The notes under the pieces were generated by a model that worked only from the letters and a program-made list of their open reading frames with translations, ran no database searches and was not told the origin of the DNA. Source: UBA5429 sp942493315 (GTDB lineage Bacteria; Bacteroidota; Bacteroidia; Bacteroidales; WCHB1-69). From it: 64,000 nt of DNA. Positions 50,834-60,184 of this stretch are shown piece after piece. The stretch covers positions 1,054,001 to 1,118,000 of the forward strand of contig OW818690.1 in NCBI GenBank assembly GCA_942493315.1, written 5' to 3'. The translations under genes were made by a program, and so were the position numbers. Each line of letters starts with the position of its first letter. Position 1 is the stretch's first letter.

Positions 50834-51868
50834 ATGATGAAACGATTACTCTTTTTACTTTTAAGTATCACTTTTATAAATAGTTATGCACAATATTCAG
50901 ATAGTGATATCGTAAAATATGTGGATCAATATAAAGAATTGGCTATCCGAAAAATGTATGAATATAAAATTCCTGCCAGTATAACTATAGCTCAAGGTAT
51001 TTTTGAAAGTGGATGTGGAACGAGCAGACTTGCCAAAGAAGGGAATAACCATTTTGGAATAAAATGTCATAAAGAATGGACAGGAGATACCATTTTAGTA
51101 GATGATGATGCAGATCAAGAGTGTTTTAGAAAGTATGAAAAAGTGGAAGAATCGTATAATGATCATTCCCAATTTTTAACTTCCCGTCCCCGATATGCGC
51201 CCTTGTTTCAACTGGAAATTATGGATTATACTGCTTGGGCAAAAGGGTTAAAAGAGGCCGGTTATGCTACAAATCCCAAATATGCAGAACGGATCATTAA
51301 TCTGATTGAGAAATTCAAATTAGCACAATTAGACACCATTTATCTGGAAAGATTGGGAAAAGGGTGGTTTGAAATGGCACAACCTAATCAGGTTGTCATA
51401 AATGAATCTGAACCTGATCAAAATATTTTTGCAAATGATTTAAATCCTGTTTTTATTCCGAATATTGCCAAATATACACAGGTTTCTTATCCCTTTTCTA
51501 ATCGTCCCACTTATGAGAATAACAAAATACTATTTGTAGTGGCTGAAAATGGGGATACATACTCAAAAATTGCTACAGATGTTCAGTCTGATGAAAAATC
51601 ACTCCGATACTATAACGATATACCTCCCAAAAAAGAACCTATCCCTGGAGAAATTGTTTATATTGAAAAGAAAGCAAAATCTTGTTCGACGTTAACGCAT
51701 AAAATTGAAAAAGAGGAAAGTTTACATTTTATTGCTCAAAAATACGGAATTAGAATCGCTGTTATTATGGAAGCAAATCAATTGAGTGAAAAATCAGTCA
51801 TCAAACCTGGAAGTATTATTAAACTTAAAAAGGAAAATAAATGTTTTTTGTCAAAATGGTTCAATTAA
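50834..51868 (+). CDS. GH73-type endo-beta-N-acetylglucosaminidase with LysM
   Basis: The protein has 344 residues: signal peptide (about 1-19), a glucosaminidase domain (about 22-165) and one or two C-terminal LysM-like motifs (about 225-275 and 290-338, with HKIEKEESLHFIAQKYGI). The catalytic Glu is in QGIFESGCGTSRLAKEGNNHFGIKC. It should cut the glycan strands of peptidoglycan. It is followed after 16 bases by a paralogue that lacks this Glu. Confidence 0.92.
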   Translation: MMKRLLFLLLSITFINSYAQYSDSDIVKYVDQYKELAIRKMYEYKIPASITIAQGIFESGCGTSRLAKEGNNHFGIKCHKEWTGDTILVDDDADQECFRKYEKVEESYNDHSQFLTSRPRYAPLFQLEIMDYTAWAKGLKEAGYATNPKYAERIINLIEKFKLAQLDTIYLERLGKGWFEMAQPNQVVINESEPDQNIFANDLNPVFIPNIAKYTQVSYPFSNRPTYENNKILFVVAENGDTYSKIATDVQSDEKSLRYYNDIPPKKEPIPGEIVYIEKKAKSCSTLTHKIEKEESLHFIAQKYGIRIAVIMEANQLSEKSVIKPGSIIKLKKENKCFLSKWFN

Positions 51869-51884
51869 TTTAAAATTATAAATA

Positions 51885-53060
51885 ATGTATAAACGCTTGA
51901 TATTCTTTAGTTTATTTTTTGGACTTCTCTATTCCGGGGGGGCTCAAAATCTAAACGAAGCGGCAGTAAAACAATATGTTGCTACTTATCATTCGATCGC
52001 ACAATCTTGTGGAACCGAATACCATATTCCAGCCAGTATCCTGATAGCTCAGGCGTTGGTTTATACTAAAGCAGGAACGAACCATCTGGCAAAATTCCCC
52101 AACAACCACATGGCTGTTACCTGTTTGAAAACGGATGTGGATAATCGTTACCAACAAGATAATAATCCTAATAATTTGTGTTTCAGAAAATATACAACAG
52201 TAGAAGATTCTTATAAAGATTATTTGAATCGGATTAAGGATAATGCCATCTATGCTCCTTTGTTCAAACTACAGGAAACTGATTATAAAGGGTGGGCTAT
52301 GGGTCTGCAAAAAATTGGTCATTCAACGAATCCCAATTATGGAACCATTCTTATCAATTTAATTGAAACCTATCAATTAACGCAATACGATCTACAACCG
52401 ATTATTGAAACCAAAGTGGAACCCAAAGAACCCGTTATTGTGGAAATGCCGATTGTTGTTGAAATTGATCCTGCTTTATTAGAGTCTGTTAATAAGAAAA
52501 ATGAACCTGCAAAACCAGATTCTATAGTAAATATTCCTCAAGAAGCAATTTTTCAGGTTACACTTTCTGATAGTAATAATATATCTGAACAGATTCAAGT
52601 TGTATCCATTGAAAATAATCAAAATGAACCAGTTTCGGTTGTTCCTGAAACAAAACCGATCATTTCAAAGGTTTATACTATTTTAGACACTACCGGTTTA
52701 AAAACAGTGTATTATCCCTATTCTGACAGACCTGTTTATATAAAAGACGGATTAAAGTTTATCATTGCAGCCAAAAATGATACTTTTGAAAAAATTTCTA
52801 AATCAGTTCAGTTACCTGAAACACATTTGCGCTTATATAACGATTTGTACGAATATAAATATGAACCTGTAGAAGGAGAAGTTGTTTATATTCAAAAGAA
52901 AAAAAATAAAACTAAAGTAGAGTATCATACCATTGAAATGGGTGAATCTCTTCGTTATATTTCCCAAATTTATGGTATTTGTCTGGAAAAAATAATTGAA
53001 AAAAATGAAGATGCCAATTTAGGAATAGGCTATATATTGTGCATTTCTTGTAAAAAATAG
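51885..53060 (+). CDS. GH73-like paralogue lacking the catalytic Glu (putative pseudoenzyme)
   Basis: This 391-residue protein aligns with its upstream neighbour over the glucosaminidase domain (NNHMAVTC, CFRKYTTVEDSYKDYLNRI, APLFKLQETDYKGWAMGLQKIGHSTNPNYG-type segments). However, the catalytic segment reads QALVYTKAGTNHLAK, so Glu is replaced by Tyr. A Pro/Val/Glu-rich linker (about 175-260) and LysM-like C-terminus remain. The frame is intact over 391 codons, so it is not a decaying pseudogene. A binding or regulatory role beside the active enzyme is inferred. Confidence 0.85.
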   Translation: MYKRLIFFSLFFGLLYSGGAQNLNEAAVKQYVATYHSIAQSCGTEYHIPASILIAQALVYTKAGTNHLAKFPNNHMAVTCLKTDVDNRYQQDNNPNNLCFRKYTTVEDSYKDYLNRIKDNAIYAPLFKLQETDYKGWAMGLQKIGHSTNPNYGTILINLIETYQLTQYDLQPIIETKVEPKEPVIVEMPIVVEIDPALLESVNKKNEPAKPDSIVNIPQEAIFQVTLSDSNNISEQIQVVSIENNQNEPVSVVPETKPIISKVYTILDTTGLKTVYYPYSDRPVYIKDGLKFIIAAKNDTFEKISKSVQLPETHLRLYNDLYEYKYEPVEGEVVYIQKKKNKTKVEYHTIEMGESLRYISQIYGICLEKIIEKNEDANLGIGYILCISCKK

Positions 53061-53063
53061 AGT

Positions 53064-54026
53064 ATGTCAAAATCTTTTTACTATTTTAATCCTACTACAT
53101 TATCTTTTGAAAAGGCTGAATTTACCTTTAAAGATATGGCTAAAAGGATTTTATGGTTGGTTGCTACTGCACTATCATTTGCTTTGATCTTCGTTTGGAT
53201 CTCTTTTTATGTGATTGATTCACCCAAAGAGAAAAGACTACAAAAAGAGAACAATGAGCTCAAACAAAAATTAAAACAGGTAAACCAACAATTGGATGTA
53301 ATGCAAATTGTTTTAAATGATCTACAGGATCGTGATGATAATATTTATCGTTCCATTTTTGAAGTTGAACCCATTCCTATTGAAAAGAGAAATCCTTTTT
53401 TTAATAAAGATACCAAATATGATCATATTGCAGAACACGAAACAGATCAATTACTTAAGATCATTTCAGATAAAACTAACAACATGATTGTTCAGTTGTC
53501 ACTTGAAAGAAAATCCCTAGATACAGTAGCTTCTTTAGTGAACAGAAAGAGTGAAATGTTAAATTCTATACCGGCTATCAGACCCATTAAAAACATGTAT
53601 CAGGTTACATCAGGTTTCGGAAGACGCTATCACCCGATTCTCAAAACCATCAGAATGCATACAGGAATCGATATTACTGCTCCTAAAGGAACACCAGTTT
53701 ATGCTACAGCTGATGGTATCGTTTCAGCAGATCAAGGAGGATCAGGCTATGGAATCACTATTGTTTTAAATCATGGATTTTCCTACCAGACTTTGTATGC
53801 CCACCTTTCTAAAAGAATTGTAAAAACCGGCCAAAGAATCAAAAGAGGTCAATTAATTGGATATGTTGGAAATACAGGTCTTTCTATGGGAGCACACTTA
53901 CATTATGAGATTCTGAAAGGTGGAAATCCGGTCAATCCTGTTCACTATTTCTTTAGCGATATTACCCCACAAGAATATGATGCAATTTTAGAATCCTCTA
54001 AGAAAATGAATCAATCACTTTCATAA
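53064..54026 (+). CDS. M23-family metallopeptidase (LytM domain, complete active site)
   Basis: A 320-residue protein with a membrane anchor at about 30-52, a coiled coil (about 55-90) and a LytM/M23 domain (about 185-300). All zinc and catalytic residues are visible: RMHTGIDI (HxxxD), LYAHLSKRI and GAHLHYEIL (HxH). It should cut peptide cross-links of peptidoglycan. It starts three bases after the GH73-like gene and precedes a second LytM gene by ten bases. Confidence 0.93.
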   Translation: MSKSFYYFNPTTLSFEKAEFTFKDMAKRILWLVATALSFALIFVWISFYVIDSPKEKRLQKENNELKQKLKQVNQQLDVMQIVLNDLQDRDDNIYRSIFEVEPIPIEKRNPFFNKDTKYDHIAEHETDQLLKIISDKTNNMIVQLSLERKSLDTVASLVNRKSEMLNSIPAIRPIKNMYQVTSGFGRRYHPILKTIRMHTGIDITAPKGTPVYATADGIVSADQGGSGYGITIVLNHGFSYQTLYAHLSKRIVKTGQRIKRGQLIGYVGNTGLSMGAHLHYEILKGGNPVNPVHYFFSDITPQEYDAILESSKKMNQSLS

Positions 54027-54036
54027 AAATGGTATC

Positions 54037-54939
54037 ATGAAAATCAAATTAAAAAAAATAAAGAAAATTTGGAGTGCCATTAGAAGAAACTGGCGTGTTA
54101 ATCATAGATTAGTGATCACTGATGAGTCCACACATGCTCACATATTTGAATTGTTATTAACTCCAAGGAGACTTTTTGTTGTTATTACAACTTCTGCTTT
54201 TATACTCATTTTCTTAACTACCATGTTGATCGCATTTACTCCCCTTCGATTATATGTTCCCGGTTATACCAATCCCGATGAGTATAGAAAATATAAAAAA
54301 ATGGCTGTTAGGGTAGATTCATTAGAAAATGCTCTTCAACAGAATCAACAATATTTAGATAATTTTTATAATGTATTGAATGGGATCATTAAAGTGGAAG
54401 AAACAGAAGAGATTTCTGAAAAAGCACCTTTAAATCAAACAGAAGATGAAAGCATTGTTAAAGATGCTTTGACTGAAATTGATAATAAAGCAAATCAAAT
54501 TTTGTTTAATATTGTGGATAAAGACGCCAAATCTACTATGCCACTTCCCCAAAGAGCTTCAGCAAAAACATTAACCCTATCACCTCCTGCTATTGGTGTA
54601 ATTTACCGATTGTTTTCAATGAATGAAAAACACTATGGAATTGATATTAAAAATGAGAAAGGAACGATTATTACTTCTGTTTCTAAAGGAGTTATCCTTT
54701 ATTCAGGTTATACACCAAAAGATGGTAATATAATTATGGTTCAACACTCCGGTGATGTGATCTCCATCTACAAATCGGTAGAAACCATTTTGAAAAAAAC
54801 GGGTGACAAAGTGAATGCCGGAGATCCAATTGCTACAATGGGAAATAGTGGATTGGAAAGTAAAACCTATCACCTGCATTTTGAATTGTGGTATAATGGA
54901 GTTCCTGTAAATCCAATTGAATATATGTCAATTAATTAA
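54037..54939 (+). CDS. LytM/M23 paralogue with altered active site
   Basis: This 300-residue protein has a basic N-terminal tail, a membrane anchor at about 45-68, a coiled coil (about 85-115) and a LytM domain (about 190-298). HYGID (HxxxD) and YHLHFELW (HxH) are kept, but the middle catalytic His of the YAHL motif is missing (IYKSVETI). Zinc may be bound without efficient cleavage. As with EnvC/NlpD, a role as activator is possible; this is inference. It is in the same operon as the active M23 protein. Confidence 0.88.
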   Translation: MKIKLKKIKKIWSAIRRNWRVNHRLVITDESTHAHIFELLLTPRRLFVVITTSAFILIFLTTMLIAFTPLRLYVPGYTNPDEYRKYKKMAVRVDSLENALQQNQQYLDNFYNVLNGIIKVEETEEISEKAPLNQTEDESIVKDALTEIDNKANQILFNIVDKDAKSTMPLPQRASAKTLTLSPPAIGVIYRLFSMNEKHYGIDIKNEKGTIITSVSKGVILYSGYTPKDGNIIMVQHSGDVISIYKSVETILKKTGDKVNAGDPIATMGNSGLESKTYHLHFELWYNGVPVNPIEYMSIN

Positions 54940-54947
54940 TTTTATTC

Positions 54948-55922
54948 ATGGAAAAAATTATTACATTAGATCAAACCAACGCTGTTGGGGTTTATGGTAA
55001 AAATAATAGTAATATAGATCTATTACGCCATATATTTCCCAAAATAAAAATTACAGCCAGAGGAAATGAAATTAAACTGCATGGAGAAGATTACGAGATA
55101 AATCAGTTTGAGAACCGATTACAATTGATCGTTATTCACTTTGAAAGGTTTGGCAAGGTGAACGAAAATGACATTTTAAACATCACAGCTTCTGAAGATG
55201 ATAGCTTCTATCGGATGGATAAAAACGGGCTTGAAGATGATATCATTTTACATGGCAGAGATGGAAAAATTATTAAAGCGATCACACCGAATCAAAAAAA
55301 ACTAGTTGAGAGTGTTGCCCACAATGACATGGTTTTTGCCATTGGTCCTGCCGGAACCGGAAAAACATACACTGCGGTAGCTTTAGCGGTTAGAGCTTTA
55401 AAAAACAAACAAATTAAAAGGATTATTTTAACCCGTCCTGCTGTGGAAGCAGGTGAAAACTTAGGTTTTTTACCCGGAGATCTTCGAGATAAATTGGATC
55501 CCTATCTTCAACCTCTTTATGATGCACTTTGGGATATGATGCCCATGCCGAAACTTCTAAGTTATATGGAAGATAAAACCATTGAAATTGCCCCTTTGGC
55601 TTTTATGAGAGGACGAACGCTGGATAATGCCTATGTTATATTAGATGAAGCTCAAAATGCAACAGAAGGGCAAATTAAAATGTTCCTCACCAGAATGGGT
55701 AAAAATGCAAAGTTTTTTATTACCGGAGATTTAACCCAAGTGGATCTTCCTAAAAATCAACATTCCGGTCTCATACAGGCTAGTCGTATTCTGAAAGATA
55801 TTAAAGGAATCGATTTTATTTTTATGACTAATATTGATGTAGTTCGTCATCCATTAGTTACAAAAATTATTAGTTCTTACGATAAATGGGAAAGTGATCG
55901 TATAAAACCTATTCAATCATGA
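54948..55922 (+). CDS. PhoH-family ATPase
   Basis: The protein has 324 residues, with an N-terminal KH-like region (about 1-90) and a PhoH ATPase core: FAIGPAGTGKTYTAVALAV (Walker A), LTRPAVEAGENLGFLPGDL, AYVILDEAQNATEGQIKMF (Walker B) and FITGDLTQVDLP. PhoH/YbeZ proteins act with YbeY in RNA processing in other bacteria; ybeY is not present in the operon. The stop overlaps the lpxK start by four bases (ATGA). Confidence 0.94.
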   Translation: MEKIITLDQTNAVGVYGKNNSNIDLLRHIFPKIKITARGNEIKLHGEDYEINQFENRLQLIVIHFERFGKVNENDILNITASEDDSFYRMDKNGLEDDIILHGRDGKIIKAITPNQKKLVESVAHNDMVFAIGPAGTGKTYTAVALAVRALKNKQIKRIILTRPAVEAGENLGFLPGDLRDKLDPYLQPLYDALWDMMPMPKLLSYMEDKTIEIAPLAFMRGRTLDNAYVILDEAQNATEGQIKMFLTRMGKNAKFFITGDLTQVDLPKNQHSGLIQASRILKDIKGIDFIFMTNIDVVRHPLVTKIISSYDKWESDRIKPIQS

Positions 55923-56974
55923 ATTTAAGGTGGTTTTTATTGCCTTTTAGCTGGGTGTATGGATCGATTGCCGGACTAAGACGATGGATGTTTCAAGTCG
56001 GAATTTTCAAAGCCCATAAATATGATATTCCAACTATTTGTATTGGAAATTTAAGGGTTGGAGGAACCGGCAAAACACCATTCGTAGAGTATTTGGTTTC
56101 ACAATTATCACAAGAGTATAAAATTGCCATTTTAAGTCGTGGATATGCCAGAAAATCAACAGGATTGATTGTTGCCAATGAACTTCCTCTCGAGAAGGTA
56201 ACTGCCGATCTTATTGGAGATGAACCTCTTCAATATTTTATTAAATTTCAACAGGTTATGGTAGTGGTTTCTGAGAAAAGAACTATTGGTGTTGAGTATT
56301 TAATACATAAATATCCTGATTTAGATTTGATATTGTTTGATGATGCTTTCCAACATCTTCATATTGATTATGGTTTAAGAATTTTACTAACAGAATATCA
56401 TAAATTGTTTACCAAAGATTTTCCATTTCCTGCCGGAAACTTGAGGGAAAATAGAAACAATGCCCGTTTAGCTGATCTAATTATCGTGACAAAAACCCCT
56501 TCTGATTATAAAATTAATGAGTTTGAGAAAATTAAAAAACAACTTTCAAAATATAAAAAAGCGGAACTGTTTTTTACTTCCATACACTATAAAAAGATGG
56601 AACCACTTACACCTACTGCTCAACTTATTGATCCGATTGAAGCATCAGAAGTCTTACTGATCACAGGAATTGCGAATCCAAAACCGTTATATCAACATCT
56701 TGAAAAAAAGTACTCCATCATAACAAATATTTCTTTTCCGGATCACCATAATTTCACTTTATCTGATCTTGAAATGATAGAAAAAAGGTTTAAGGATGGT
56801 AAAAATGGGAATAAAATTATTATCACAACTGAAAAGGATTGGATGAGACTTAAAGAGATTAAAGAAAATTGTTTACTTTTGCAACCCGTTTTTTCAATCC
56901 CAATTGAGATCGGATTTGTTGAAAAGGAAGATTCATTTATAAAAATTATAAAAGACTATGTTAGAAAAGATTAA
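55919..56974 (+). CDS. lpxK: Tetraacyldisaccharide 4'-kinase LpxK
   Basis: The enzyme has 351 residues with an N-terminal membrane-associated helix (FLLPFSWVYGSIAGLRRWMF), Walker A IGNLRVGGTGKTPFVEYL and the LpxK motifs LSRGYARKS, IGDEPLQYF, LFDDAFQHLHIDYGLRI and PAGNLREN. It phosphorylates the lipid A precursor at the 4' position. It overlaps both neighbours (4 bases with phoH, 17 with the phosphorylase gene), so translation is probably coupled. Confidence 0.96.
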   Translation: MNLRWFLLPFSWVYGSIAGLRRWMFQVGIFKAHKYDIPTICIGNLRVGGTGKTPFVEYLVSQLSQEYKIAILSRGYARKSTGLIVANELPLEKVTADLIGDEPLQYFIKFQQVMVVVSEKRTIGVEYLIHKYPDLDLILFDDAFQHLHIDYGLRILLTEYHKLFTKDFPFPAGNLRENRNNARLADLIIVTKTPSDYKINEFEKIKKQLSKYKKAELFFTSIHYKKMEPLTPTAQLIDPIEASEVLLITGIANPKPLYQHLEKKYSIITNISFPDHHNFTLSDLEMIEKRFKDGKNGNKIIITTEKDWMRLKEIKENCLLLQPVFSIPIEIGFVEKEDSFIKIIKDYVRKD

Positions 56975-57770
56975 AGAAAGTGCGCAATTTTTAATAAATC
57001 AATTACATATATTCCCAAAAATAGGTATTGTTTTAGGTTCAGGACTAGGGGGTTTAGTGGATCACTTAGAAGTAATTAAAGAGATTCCATATTCAGAAAT
57101 TCCAAATTTTCCTGTATCTACTGTAAAAGGGCATAGAGGAAGTTTGGTTTTCGGTAAAATGAACAAAACCGATGTAGTGGTTATGTCCGGAAGATTCCAT
57201 TATTATGAAGGATATAACATGAAAGAAGTTACTTTTCCTTTTCATGTTCTGAAAGAGATTGGTATTGAAAAATTGATTCTTTCAAATGCTGCAGGTGGAA
57301 TGAATCCCACTTTTAAAGTAGGAGATATCATGGTGATCAAAGATCATATCAATATGATGGGAAACAATCCGTTGTTAGGGCCTAATGATGATCGTTTAGG
57401 TGCCCGTTTTCAGGAAATGAGTGAAGCTTATTCTAAAAAATGGATCAAATTAGCACATCAAACGGCACATAAGCTTAACATTCATTTACAAGAAGGTGTT
57501 TATGTGGGTGTTTCCGGTCCTTGTTTTGAGACACCTGCTGAATATAAAGCTTTTCATATTTTAGGTGGTGATGCCGTTGGAATGTCAACTGTTCCTGAAA
57601 CTATTGTTGCCAGATATCGTGGAATGGAAGTTTTTGCTTTATCGGTAATAACTGACTTAGGTGTAGTTGGTGTGGTTGAAAAAGTGTCCCATGAAGAAGT
57701 TTTAAAAGCCGCCAATGAAGCGGGTCCTAAAATGGTTCGATTGGTTTATGAAATGTTGCCTCAGTTATAA
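56958..57770 (+). CDS. Purine-nucleoside phosphorylase (trimeric type)
   Basis: The 270-residue protein has IGIVLGSGLGGLVDHLE, VKGHRGSLVFGKM, SGRFHYYEGYNMKEVTFPFHVL, SNAAGGMNPTFKVGDIMVI, SGPCFETPAEYKAFHILGGDAVGMSTVPE and VITDLGVVG, the complete signature of trimeric PNP. It releases purine bases and ribose-1-phosphate for salvage. It is the last gene of the ddl operon and its stop overlaps, tail to tail, the stop of the Rieske-like gene by ten bases. Confidence 0.95.
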   Translation: MLEKIKESAQFLINQLHIFPKIGIVLGSGLGGLVDHLEVIKEIPYSEIPNFPVSTVKGHRGSLVFGKMNKTDVVVMSGRFHYYEGYNMKEVTFPFHVLKEIGIEKLILSNAAGGMNPTFKVGDIMVIKDHINMMGNNPLLGPNDDRLGARFQEMSEAYSKKWIKLAHQTAHKLNIHLQEGVYVGVSGPCFETPAEYKAFHILGGDAVGMSTVPETIVARYRGMEVFALSVITDLGVVGVVEKVSHEEVLKAANEAGPKMVRLVYEMLPQL

Positions 57771-58177
57771 ATTCTGAGTCTGAACCCATCAAAGGCAGTT
57801 CTGTAATACTTCAAAGGATATTCAGCTGGTCCTGTAACAACAGTTCCATCCAATATATTGAATAATGAGCCACATTTGGTACATTTAAGCGTTAATCCAT
57901 CGTCATTGATCCAAATCCATGCATCTGCCTCTTGCCAATCGTAAGGACAGGCTCTGTCGTAACACATAAAAGTTTCTTGATTTAACCGATATACGATCAG
58001 TCCGTTTACACCACCCGTTAAATATACGTATCCACCATAATTTAATAAATTCTGGTATCTCGAGTCATCCAGGAAAATATAAAAGTCAACATCCCTGGTC
58101 GGGATCGTAGGATGGGTGTAATCATTACATCCTGTAAGTAGTAAGAAAAGTCCAAAAAATAAGATCGTTTTTTTCAT
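57761..58177 (-). CDS. Rieske-like lipoprotein with non-canonical cluster ligands
   Basis: This 138-residue protein has a lipoprotein signal (FGLFLLLTGCNDYTHPTIPT) and a C-terminal Rieske-type fold, recognised by CTKCGSLFNILDGTVVTGPAEYPLKYY. Canonical Rieske ligands are CxH and CxxH; here the motifs read CYDRACPYD and CTKC, so both His are replaced (Asp and Cys). The four Cys (CxxxxC and CxxC) could instead bind iron or zinc in a rubredoxin/ribbon-like manner. The cofactor is unknown. Confidence 0.8.
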   Translation of the reverse strand: MKKTILFFGLFLLLTGCNDYTHPTIPTRDVDFYIFLDDSRYQNLLNYGGYVYLTGGVNGLIVYRLNQETFMCYDRACPYDWQEADAWIWINDDGLTLKCTKCGSLFNILDGTVVTGPAEYPLKYYRTAFDGFRLRIYN

Positions 58178-58223
58178 AATTCAATATAGTATTTCAACGC
58201 TCTTAATCTTAAAATGTTATAAA

Positions 58224-60002
58224 TTATCTTCTAAATTTTCTTTTTTTATCACCAAAACTGGTGTCATCTCTTCTTCTGGAATCGGTTCTTTTCCGATCAT
58301 ATCCATTGTCCTGACTTTTTCTTCTATCGTTTCTTTTTCTGTCTCTCCAATCATCATGATTATCATTGTTCCGTTTAGGTTTAGAAGTACTTTCAATGAC
58401 TCCAATATCTCTATTCTGGAAAACAAAACCTTGGAATTTAGTCATCACTTCATTCACAAATTTAGGATCTACATCAAATTTGGAACAAGAATCGTAAATA
58501 TCTATTTTCCCAACTTTAATATCCCGGTTATTGGTTTTTTCATTGATCATTCTTAACAATTTATCAACTCCAACATTATCTCTTTTTCCAATATTAATTT
58601 GAAGAGTGGTAAATCGATTGTCATTATCATTAAATTTTCCACCCTCTTTTTTACCTCTTGAACCTCTTTCAGATTCCTCCGGAATATTCAAATCAGGTAC
58701 ATTTTTATAATAAATTAATAATCTGCTTAATTCGAGGGTAACTAATCGAGCAATCAGATCATCTTTTTCAATGTAAGAGAATTTTTTAGAAATTAATTTT
58801 ACATAATCATCAATCTCATCCAAGTTTACAACTGTGTTTTCCAAATGATCCATAAAGTGGAATAACTGTTTTCTACAAACCATCTCACCTGTAGGGACAG
58901 GTACCGGAGTAAACTGTTTTCCCATTGATCTTTCGATTTGTTTGAGTTTCCCTTTTTCTTTCAAATTAACAATGGCAATTGAGATCCCTGTTTTGTCAGC
59001 TCTTCCTGTTCTGCCACTTCTATGTGTGTATATCTCATAATCGTCCGGAAGATTATAATTGATAACATGTGTCAAATTTGTCACATCTAATCCTCTGGCT
59101 GCAACATCAGTTGCAACTAATATTTGAAGATTTCTATTTCTAAAACGGGACATTACATGGTCTCTTTGTGCCTGAGATAAATCACCATGAAGTGAATCTG
59201 CATTATACCCATCTTTGATCAACATATCAGCAACATCTTGCGTTTCAATTCTGGTTCTGCAAAAAACGATGGCATAAATATCAGGATAGTAATCAGCAAT
59301 CCTTTTGAGTGCAGAATATCTGTCTTTTGCATGAACAGTATAGAAGTAATGTTTCACATTTTCAGCTGCAGAATTGCGCTCACCAATAGTGATCCTTTCA
59401 GGATTATTCATATAACTTGCTGCTATAAACTCGACATCTTTTGGCATTGTTGCAGAAAAAAGAAGCGTATTTTTTGTAGCGGGAGTGTGTTGTAAAATGG
59501 AGTCTAAGTCCTCTTTAAAACCCATATTTAACATCTCATCAGCTTCATCCAAAACCACATATCTTACCTGAGAAATATCAATATATTTTCTTTTAATCAT
59601 ATCCAACATTCTTCCGGGTGTTGCACAGATAATTTTTGCCCCTTTTTGTAACTCCTGTCTTTGACGATCTATACTCGCTCCTCCATAAATGGATACCACA
59701 TTAAGGTTGGGAATAAATTTGGCAAATTGGGTACAATCTTTTGCTATTTGTAAACACAATTCGCGGGTAGGAGACAATATCAATGCCTCTACGTGTTTGG
59801 CTTTAGGATCAATGTTTTGAATAATGGGAAGTCCATAAGCCGCAGTTTTTCCGGTTCCGGTTTGCGCTAAAGCAACTAAATCGCATTTTTTTTCTATAAG
59901 AATTGGAATAACTGCTTCTTGAACAGGTGTAGGATTTACAAAACCAAGTTCTTCAACTGCTTGTAAAAGAGTTGTATTTAAGTGGATCTCTTGAAATGTC
60001 AT
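58224..60002 (-). CDS. DEAD-box RNA helicase with DbpA-type RNA-binding domain
   Basis: The product has 592 residues. Motifs run in order: Q motif (PTPVQEAVIPI), I AQTGTGKTAAYGLP, Ia PTREL, II VLDEADEML, III SATMP, V VATDVAARGLDV and VI HRSGRTGRADKTG. A DbpA RNA-binding-like domain (about 465-540) and an Arg/Asp/Asn-rich tail (about 548-592) follow. It is of the DeaD/CsdA type, used in ribosome assembly and cold adaptation. It has its own promoter at 60078-60085. Confidence 0.95.
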   Translation of the reverse strand: MTFQEIHLNTTLLQAVEELGFVNPTPVQEAVIPILIEKKCDLVALAQTGTGKTAAYGLPIIQNIDPKAKHVEALILSPTRELCLQIAKDCTQFAKFIPNLNVVSIYGGASIDRQRQELQKGAKIICATPGRMLDMIKRKYIDISQVRYVVLDEADEMLNMGFKEDLDSILQHTPATKNTLLFSATMPKDVEFIAASYMNNPERITIGERNSAAENVKHYFYTVHAKDRYSALKRIADYYPDIYAIVFCRTRIETQDVADMLIKDGYNADSLHGDLSQAQRDHVMSRFRNRNLQILVATDVAARGLDVTNLTHVINYNLPDDYEIYTHRSGRTGRADKTGISIAIVNLKEKGKLKQIERSMGKQFTPVPVPTGEMVCRKQLFHFMDHLENTVVNLDEIDDYVKLISKKFSYIEKDDLIARLVTLELSRLLIYYKNVPDLNIPEESERGSRGKKEGGKFNDNDNRFTTLQINIGKRDNVGVDKLLRMINEKTNNRDIKVGKIDIYDSCSKFDVDPKFVNEVMTKFQGFVFQNRDIGVIESTSKPKRNNDNHDDWRDRKRNDRRKSQDNGYDRKRTDSRRRDDTSFGDKKRKFRR

Positions 60003-60077
60003 AATGTATTGGAATTAATAAAATAAATCTAAAAAGTTCTTTTTTAAGAAAAAATAGATGTGCTCGAAATAAGCCGG

Positions 60078-60085
60078 CAAAGATA
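60078..60085 (-). promoter_or_regulatory. -7 promoter box of the DEAD-box helicase gene
   Basis: Minus-strand TATCTTTG, 76 bases upstream of the start at 60002, gives a leader of about 70 nt, which is common for cold-regulated helicase genes. Confidence 0.55.
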
Positions 60086-60157
60086 CAAAAAAAATCTGAC
60101 TTTCAGGAACTTAGAAAATAGGATCATTTTTATCAAGTTTTTAATGAAAAAAATATA

Positions 60158-60165
60158 TAATTTTG
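60158..60165 (+). promoter_or_regulatory. -7 promoter box of the DUF4197 gene
   Basis: TAATTTTG lies 20 bases before the ATG at 60185. Confidence 0.5.
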
Positions 60166-60184
60166 TACTCTAAAATAAACAATT

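Noticed and set aside
51885..53060. Pseudogene call for the second GH73-like gene
   Set aside because: The frame is intact, spacing to neighbours is operon-like and the rest of the domain is conserved, so loss of Glu looks functional and not decay.
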